This document shows, in pieces, positions 59,627 to 64,000 of a stretch of DNA of 64,000 nt (its first letter is position 1; each line of letters begins with the position of its first letter). This DNA is from CAZBJJ01 sp964492245 (GTDB lineage: Bacteria > Spirochaetota > Spirochaetia > Treponematales > Breznakiellaceae). The DNA is taken from assembly GCA_964492245.1 (NCBI GenBank), contig CAZBJJ010000004.1, positions 1 to 64,000 on the forward strand, given 5' to 3'. Position numbers and translations under genes: made by a program. The notes below the pieces were generated by a model. It was not told the origin of the DNA and ran no database searches. It saw only the letters and a program-made list of their open reading frames with translations.

Positions 59627-60539
59627 AGGGAAGGCTGCCAAATAATCTCTGTAAATCTGGCAATATATCTTTGGGCAGGGGGGCATACAATGTGCTTGGT
59701 AGTTTGAGCGCGGGAAAATTGTGGCCTATAGAATAGGCGTGTAAGAAAAACTGCCCCCCATAGAAGTCTTGGCGCGTTTTTCCCCCATATTTTCTATCAT
59801 TTATAAGGGGAAGGGCCATGGCTGCTGCCTGCGCTCTAATTTGATGGGTCCTTCCGCCAATTATTTCTATATAGACAAGGCTTAGGCCTGCGCCCGTTTT
59901 TAATGGCTGCACATAGCTTGTTGCCCGTTTACCATCGGCAGAAATGTTCGTTCTTTTTGTATTGGCATCTCTTTGCAAGCGGTGCTCCCATTTTTGCCTT
60001 TTAGTAATTTCGCCCTGCAATACCGCTATATAGATTTTTTGGAGATGCTGCTCTCTCAGTGCCTGGCTAAAAATTCTGCTTCCCCGAAGGCTGGCAGAAA
60101 ACACAATTAAGCCGGAGGTGCCCCGGTCTAGGCGGTGCAGGGGCCCGGGCCTAAAAGAGGCCGAGGGGGGCAATTGCGGAAGAAGAAAATGTGATACCTG
60201 CTCATCCAGGCTGTTTTTTCCATGGACAAGCCTGCCCGCCTCTTTGTTTATAACAAGAAAATCGCTGTTTTTAAGCAAAATAGTAAAATCCGCTTCTTGC
60301 ATTTTTTTTTCTGTCCTCGCCTCTTTTGCCTGTTCGAGGTTCAATTTTTCTTTTATAACAAGGCTTTGCCCATCGCGCACTCGGTGCGAGGCGAGAATTT
60401 TTTTGCCATCAATGTGAACCTTTCCCTGGCGAAAAAGGCGGTGAATGGCGGAAAGAGGCAAATTGGGAAAGAATTTGCGGAGGATTCTGTCTGCACGCCT
60501 ATTGTCGTCGTTAAGGCCAAGCTGGATTTCGGTGTACAT
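59613..60539 (-). CDS. RluA-family pseudouridine synthase with S4 domain
   Basis: The 308-residue enzyme has an N-terminal S4 RNA-binding domain (about 10-65, RADRILRKFFPNLPLSAIHRL) and a catalytic domain with the aspartate in HRLDRGTSGLIVFS. GGRTHQIRAQAAAM and the later motif are present. It resembles RluC/RluD-type enzymes acting on 23S rRNA. ATG 60539 was chosen by family start (MYTEIQLGLND) and by the promoter just upstream; no Shine-Dalgarno is present. Confidence 0.9.
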   Translation of the reverse strand: MYTEIQLGLNDDNRRADRILRKFFPNLPLSAIHRLFRQGKVHIDGKKILASHRVRDGQSLVIKEKLNLEQAKEARTEKKMQEADFTILLKNSDFLVINKEAGRLVHGKNSLDEQVSHFLLPQLPPSASFRPGPLHRLDRGTSGLIVFSASLRGSRIFSQALREQHLQKIYIAVLQGEITKRQKWEHRLQRDANTKRTNISADGKRATSYVQPLKTGAGLSLVYIEIIGGRTHQIRAQAAAMALPLINDRKYGGKTRQDFYGGQFFLHAYSIGHNFPALKLPSTLYAPLPKDILPDLQRLFGSLPFDNI

Positions 60540-60545
60540 ATTTCT

Positions 60546-60575
60546 AATATAGCATAGGGGCAAAGGTATTGACAA
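60546..60575 (-). promoter_or_regulatory. Leaderless-type promoter of the RluA-type gene
   Basis: TTGTCA (60575-60570), an 18-base spacer and TATATT (60551-60546) end 6 bases before ATG 60539. Its -35 overlaps the -35 of the divergent DUF212 gene base for base. Confidence 0.55.
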
Positions 60576-60596
60576 AGAGGGCCGTCTGCATAATTC
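60569..60596 (+). promoter_or_regulatory. Leaderless-type promoter of the DUF212 gene
   Basis: A perfect TTGACA (60569-60574) precedes TAATTC (60591-60596, 16-base spacer) or CATAAT (60589-60594, 14-base spacer). ATG 60604 is 7 to 9 bases further on, with no Shine-Dalgarno. Confidence 0.45.
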
Positions 60597-60603
60597 TAAA
60601 CCA

Positions 60604-61092
60604 ATGTCTAAGGTTTATTTGTTGAATGCTGGTAGCTTGCGCGCCTTGGTGGAAAACCCTGTCTTTCTTTCGGGCTTTACCAGCTGGCTGCTTGCACAAC
60701 TTCTTAAAACACTTATTGTTCTTTTTGGCCGCCGCAGGGCAAGTGCGAAGGATGCCGCAGTTACCATTTTATGGAAGACCGGTGGTATGCCCTCTAGCCA
60801 TTCGGCTCTGGTAAATGCTCTGGCAATTTCTATTGGTTTTTCCGAGGGCTTTTCTTCCAATCTTTTTATTGTAACGCTGGCTTTTTCACTTATTGTAATG
60901 CGAGATGCGCTGGGGGTTCGCCGTTCTTCGGGCATGCAGGCCCGGCTTTTAAACAATTTAGGGCGCGATATCGATAATGCATTAAAAATTCCCTTTTCTC
61001 CGGTAAAAGAGGTTTTAGGTCATACTCCTTTAGAGGTTCTAGTCGGTGCCCTTTTAGGCTTGTCAATTGGAGCGGCATTCTCTATTCTATAG
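60604..61092 (+). CDS. DUF212 divergent PAP2-like membrane protein
   Basis: The 162-residue membrane protein belongs to the DUF212 family, related to vanadium haloperoxidase/PAP2 phosphatases. The SSHSAL in KTGGMPSSHSALVNALAISIGF carries the conserved Ser-His, and RDALGVRRSSGMQARLLNNL is the family signature. Four to five helices are expected. The phosphatase activity in bacterial members is not established. The rnfC gene begins 46 bases downstream. Confidence 0.88.
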   Translation: MSKVYLLNAGSLRALVENPVFLSGFTSWLLAQLLKTLIVLFGRRRASAKDAAVTILWKTGGMPSSHSALVNALAISIGFSEGFSSNLFIVTLAFSLIVMRDALGVRRSSGMQARLLNNLGRDIDNALKIPFSPVKEVLGHTPLEVLVGALLGLSIGAAFSIL

Positions 61093-61119
61093 ACCTCGGT
61101 TCATGTGCTAACATATACT
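61090..61119 (+). promoter_or_regulatory. Putative promoter of the rnf genes
   Basis: TAGACC (61090-61095), an 18-base spacer and TATACT (61114-61119) lead into a leader with AGGAAA before rnfC ATG. The -35 overlaps the DUF212 stop. Confidence 0.45.
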
Positions 61120-61138
61120 GAGTTTTTTAGGAAATTGA

Positions 61139-62488
61139 ATGAAGACATATAAATTGACGAGGGGCGGGCTGCGGCTTGCCGACACTCGCATGCCATATAT
61201 AGATATTACTCAAAATCAAATGCCCGAATTTTTTTCAAATGCCTATCTCCCCGGTATTTCAGTCCTGCCCATGTTGCAGCACAGAGGCGAGGCGGCTCGC
61301 TGTCTTGTTGAAGCTGGTGCGCGCGTACACGAGGGTATGCTAATAGGGAGGGGCGAAGCCAAGGGCGCTGCACACATTCACGCACCTGTCAGTGGCCGGG
61401 TCCTTAAAATTGTCGATTGGCGAATGCCCAATAGTAACTTCTGTAAGGCAGTTGTCCTGCGGATGGAAGGGGCCTTTTCCTTGCTCGGCAGGCCGCAGGA
61501 AAAATGGAGAACGCATAGCCTATCCGCGCACGAAATACGGCGTGTTTTTCTGGAAAAAGGCCTTATCGATATGGACGGAGAAGGCAGTGCCCTTCATGAA
61601 CAGGTGGCCAGCCTTCGTTCAAAGAATAGGGACGCATCAATTATTTTAAATTTAATACAGGATGAACCCTGGCGGGTTGCCGCTTTATTTGTCGCTAAAT
61701 TTTTTACCAAAGAGATTGTAGAGGGCCTGAATCTGCTTTTTCGGGCCAGTTCGGCTAAGACAATATACTGCGCAATATCGCCCAAAAAAAAGTCATTGGC
61801 AAGGGCCATTGTAGAGGAGGCTGTCCGCATCGATCTGCCCCTTGAGCTGGTTTACTGCGAAGAAAAATATCCAATGAGCAATAGCACCTGGCTTTCGAAT
61901 TTGCTGGCCCGCTATGGCAAGGGGAGCAATTATTCCAAAAAAGCTGCCTCAGGGGGCTATTTGGTTACCGGTCCCTCCAGCCTTTTGGCAATATATAACG
62001 CACTCACCCATAATGTGCCCTTGCTAGAGCGATTTATAGCTGTGGGGGGATCTGCGGTAAAAAACCCATCAATTTTGCGCATTCGCCTAGGGACACGCAT
62101 TGGAGATGCCATTGCCGAGTGCGGAGGCTTTGTCGACGAACCCAAAAGAATCGTCTTAAACTCCTTAATACGCGGTGAATCGGTAAACGATTTGGATACG
62201 CCAATTACCAAAACTGTTCAATCTATAATTATTGAGGGGCGGAGCGAACCGAATTTATTTGCGCCATCGGACTGTATCGGCTGTGGCGACTGTCGCGCGG
62301 TTTGCCCACTTGCTTTAAACCCCGAACACCTTTTAAAGCTCTGCCTATTGGGCTCGATAGACCAGGCATATACCGAGGGGCTCTCCCAGTGCATTGCCTG
62401 TTCATCCTGCAGTGTTGTCTGTCCCTCCCGCATACCAATAGGCCTTATTATCTCTAAAAGCAAAAACAGAGGTTCCCGCGATGAGTAG
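61139..62488 (+). CDS. rnfC: Rnf electron transport complex subunit RnfC
   Basis: The 449-residue subunit takes electrons from NADH into the Rnf ion-pumping complex. The N-terminal barrel (HIHAPVSGRVLKI), the middle NADH-dehydrogenase-like and SLBB parts (VAVGGSAVKNPSILRIRLGTRI) and two [4Fe-4S] motifs near the end (cysteines 379, 382, 385, 389 and 418, 421, 424, 428) are present. The N-terminal GG-x-H motif of typical RnfC is altered (KLTRGGLRLADTR). It overlaps rnfD by 8 bases. Confidence 0.9.
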   Translation: MKTYKLTRGGLRLADTRMPYIDITQNQMPEFFSNAYLPGISVLPMLQHRGEAARCLVEAGARVHEGMLIGRGEAKGAAHIHAPVSGRVLKIVDWRMPNSNFCKAVVLRMEGAFSLLGRPQEKWRTHSLSAHEIRRVFLEKGLIDMDGEGSALHEQVASLRSKNRDASIILNLIQDEPWRVAALFVAKFFTKEIVEGLNLLFRASSAKTIYCAISPKKKSLARAIVEEAVRIDLPLELVYCEEKYPMSNSTWLSNLLARYGKGSNYSKKAASGGYLVTGPSSLLAIYNALTHNVPLLERFIAVGGSAVKNPSILRIRLGTRIGDAIAECGGFVDEPKRIVLNSLIRGESVNDLDTPITKTVQSIIIEGRSEPNLFAPSDCIGCGDCRAVCPLALNPEHLLKLCLLGSIDQAYTEGLSQCIACSSCSVVCPSRIPIGLIISKSKNRGSRDE

Positions 62489-63587
62489 ACATTCTAACAC
62501 GCTATTTGTCGGCCCGGCTCCACATATTGCCCGGGGACCAAGCAGCAGGTTCCGTTTTTGGGCTGTTTCTGTCTGCCTATTGTTTCCCATAGTCCAGTCC
62601 TCCATTTTTGATGCTGGCTACTCGCTCTTATTGGCCATAGCTTCCATTATTGGAGTCTTCGCTGCAGAAGTTTTTGTCGAACGACAGGGCTTTAAAGCTA
62701 AACTTTTGCGTGGCGACCAGCTGGTGCAGGCCCTGTTTTTATGTCTGCTTTTGCCTGCGCATACGCCTTTTTACATTCCCCTTATAGCCAGCTTTTGTAC
62801 CAGTCTTCTTTTAAAACTTTTTTATCGGACAAATACCTCCTCTTGGATACCCCTTGGCCTGTTTGGATTTTTATTTGTCCGCATTGTCTGGCCAAACGTC
62901 TACGAGAACCTTCAGACAATGTCTATCATTGGAAAAATGGAGCTTTTTCATCGCGAATTTGGCTTGAGTGGCTCACATAATCCGATGGATATTCTGAAGC
63001 TCTCCGGTTATAAGCCCAGCAATATAGATGCTGGTATAACAAGATTTATTAACCGGCATATATTGCGAGGTCTGTCGGCAGAAATACCCCATGGCTATAT
63101 CGATTTGCTTTTTAATACCGACCCTCATGCATTAATTGCCGACAGGGGAGGTTTTGCCATTCTTTTGGTTACGCCCTTTCTGGCCACCTTCAGGCTGATA
63201 CGCTTTAGAACAAGCTTTTTCTTTTTTCTGCCTTGGTTTTTCTTGCTTTTATTATTTGAGCCTCTTATGTATGGAGCAAAATACGAAACATATATGGATA
63301 TTCTTATGCCAGGGAGGGGGGGGGATATTTTATTCTCTCTTTTTACGGGAACAAGTATGTTTTCCGTCTTCTTTTTATTGCAAGATAGATCCTTTTCTGG
63401 TTTTTCTGCATGTAGCAGTAGCTTAATTGCGTTTTTTTCGGGGGTTTTTACCTTTATTTTTCGGCAAGTATTTCACGAAGTCTTGGGAATTCTCTATTCT
63501 CTTATTATAATTTCAATTTTAGCCCTATTTATTAGGTATATAGAACATTATATTCGCTATCGCAGCCTTCAGGTGCAGGGAGAATAA
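62481..63587 (+). CDS. rnfD: Rnf electron transport complex subunit RnfD
   Basis: The 368-residue membrane protein has about eight to ten helices, with AHTPFYIPLIASFCTSLLLKLFY and the late FSLFTGTSMFSVFFLLQD, where typical RnfD carries the flavin-bearing SGAT; only TGTS is visible. Its place between rnfC and the next gene fits the rnfCDG order. The long non-membrane stretch at about 150-210 is periplasmic. Confidence 0.82.
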   Translation: MSRHSNTLFVGPAPHIARGPSSRFRFWAVSVCLLFPIVQSSIFDAGYSLLLAIASIIGVFAAEVFVERQGFKAKLLRGDQLVQALFLCLLLPAHTPFYIPLIASFCTSLLLKLFYRTNTSSWIPLGLFGFLFVRIVWPNVYENLQTMSIIGKMELFHREFGLSGSHNPMDILKLSGYKPSNIDAGITRFINRHILRGLSAEIPHGYIDLLFNTDPHALIADRGGFAILLVTPFLATFRLIRFRTSFFFFLPWFFLLLLFEPLMYGAKYETYMDILMPGRGGDILFSLFTGTSMFSVFFLLQDRSFSGFSACSSSLIAFFSGVFTFIFRQVFHEVLGILYSLIIISILALFIRYIEHYIRYRSLQVQGE

Positions 63588-63592
63588 CACTG

Positions 63593-64000
63593 ATGCAAGA
63601 TTATCAAAAAGAAAAACTAAAAAAAATGATAAAAATGTTCTTAGCTGTGTTTTTTAGTTTTTTTCTGGTAATCGCGATATCCCATAGGTTAGAAATTGTT
63701 AAATATGTACGCATGGTCAAGCCCATTAACCGTCTTTTGGAAGAAGCTAATTTGAGCTGGCGCATAGAAGGCAATATTCAATTGCCCTTTTTCCTGCCAT
63801 TGAATAAATTGGGACCGGGCGGCATGGGCAGTATGTATTTTTACCCATTGGAAAATAATAAACAGGAAAAACTCTGGATTTTTACGATCAATGCTGCCAA
63901 TATATATTGTCTATATGCTGTTCTCGAGGATACAGGGGGATATCTTTCGCAACCAATGGCCTTGGGTAGGGTATCGCAGGCTAAGGCCCCATCGGTACAT
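63593..64000 (+). CDS. Membrane-anchored protein, partial (rnfG position)
   Basis: The gene starts at ATG 63593, 10 bases after GGGAG, and runs open past the window end (136 codons seen). One membrane helix lies at about 12-30 (MIKMFLAVFFSFFLVIAISH), followed by an extracytoplasmic part. The slot is that of rnfG in rnfCDG order, but no RnfG motif (the flavinylated Thr region would lie further on) is seen yet. A distinct spirochaetal subunit is equally possible. Confidence 0.55.
   Translation, partial: MQDYQKEKLKKMIKMFLAVFFSFFLVIAISHRLEIVKYVRMVKPINRLLEEANLSWRIEGNIQLPFFLPLNKLGPGGMGSMYFYPLENNKQEKLWIFTINAANIYCLYAVLEDTGGYLSQPMALGRVSQAKAPSVH

Overview
This window is about 64 kb of bacterial chromosome, densely packed with genes on both strands. 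It looks like a spirochaete of the Treponema/Spirochaetales type. The evidence is gene content: a p83/100-family coiled-coil antigen, a DUF115 (motility-accessory, MptE-like) protein, an HD-GYP protein, a start of an Rnf cluster, cyclic-di-AMP synthesis with a YbbR partner, a GyrB/GyrA-like topoisomerase pair of the ParE/ParC type, an EF-G paralogue, and several conserved proteins of no known function. Base composition looks moderate (near 50% GC by eye). I see no rRNA, tRNA, prophage, transposase or CRISPR array. All calls were made by eye from the sequence and from remembered family motifs.

Layout. 0-5.4 kb: minus-strand rlpA, an RlmI/RlmK-like methyltransferase, the redox repressor rex, homoserine dehydrogenase, and a GH130 glycoside phosphorylase/hydrolase that lies between two copies of a short intergenic repeat. 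5.5-16.3 kb: a plus-strand housekeeping block: rpoZ, miaA, a 29-residue basic ribosomal protein, dxs, folP, cdaA, ybbR, acpS, DUF2225, truA and a cobalamin/ferric-siderophore-type ABC importer. 16.4-26.9 kb: minus strand: a DtxR/MntR regulator, priA, a degenerate uracil-glycosylase-like protein, a three-gene set for sulfide-dependent homocysteine formation, gpmI, a CheY-like receiver, adk, a polyprenyl synthase and isocitrate dehydrogenase. 27-34 kb: poorly known genes (a 408-residue unknown, a CNNM/CBS transporter-like protein, an XRE regulator facing an unknown gene, a degenerate HD-GYP protein, a membrane protein) and alaA. 34-42 kb: cell envelope genes: DUF115 protein, class B penicillin-binding protein, signal peptidase, LysM/M23 endopeptidase, a small secreted or membrane peptide, a zinc ribbon, and a propeller/NodB-like fusion. 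42-51 kb: asnS, an EF-G paralogue, a coiled-coil protein, parE and parC. 51-64 kb: p83/100 protein, PQQ-propeller/HEAT protein, 23S rRNA/tRNA m5U methyltransferase-like enzyme, lipase, pcnB, TPR protein, a P-loop/Asp23-like fusion, rluA-type synthase, DUF212 protein, and rnfC, rnfD and the start of a third gene cut by the window end.

Three signals cut across the genes. First, about fourteen transcription-unit heads (including parE, asnS, lepB, rex, rluA-type, trmA-type) lack a Shine-Dalgarno sequence and have a good -10 box only 5 to 10 bases before ATG, which predicts leaderless mRNAs. Second, a 30-45 bp intergenic repeat occurs four times and supplies the last two codons and the stop of two unrelated genes. 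Third, the same 24-bp tandem repeat is inserted in frame in two neighbouring, unrelated proteins (RlpA and the methyltransferase). These three are the best candidates for undescribed biology in the window; the homocysteine gene set is the clearest metabolic system.
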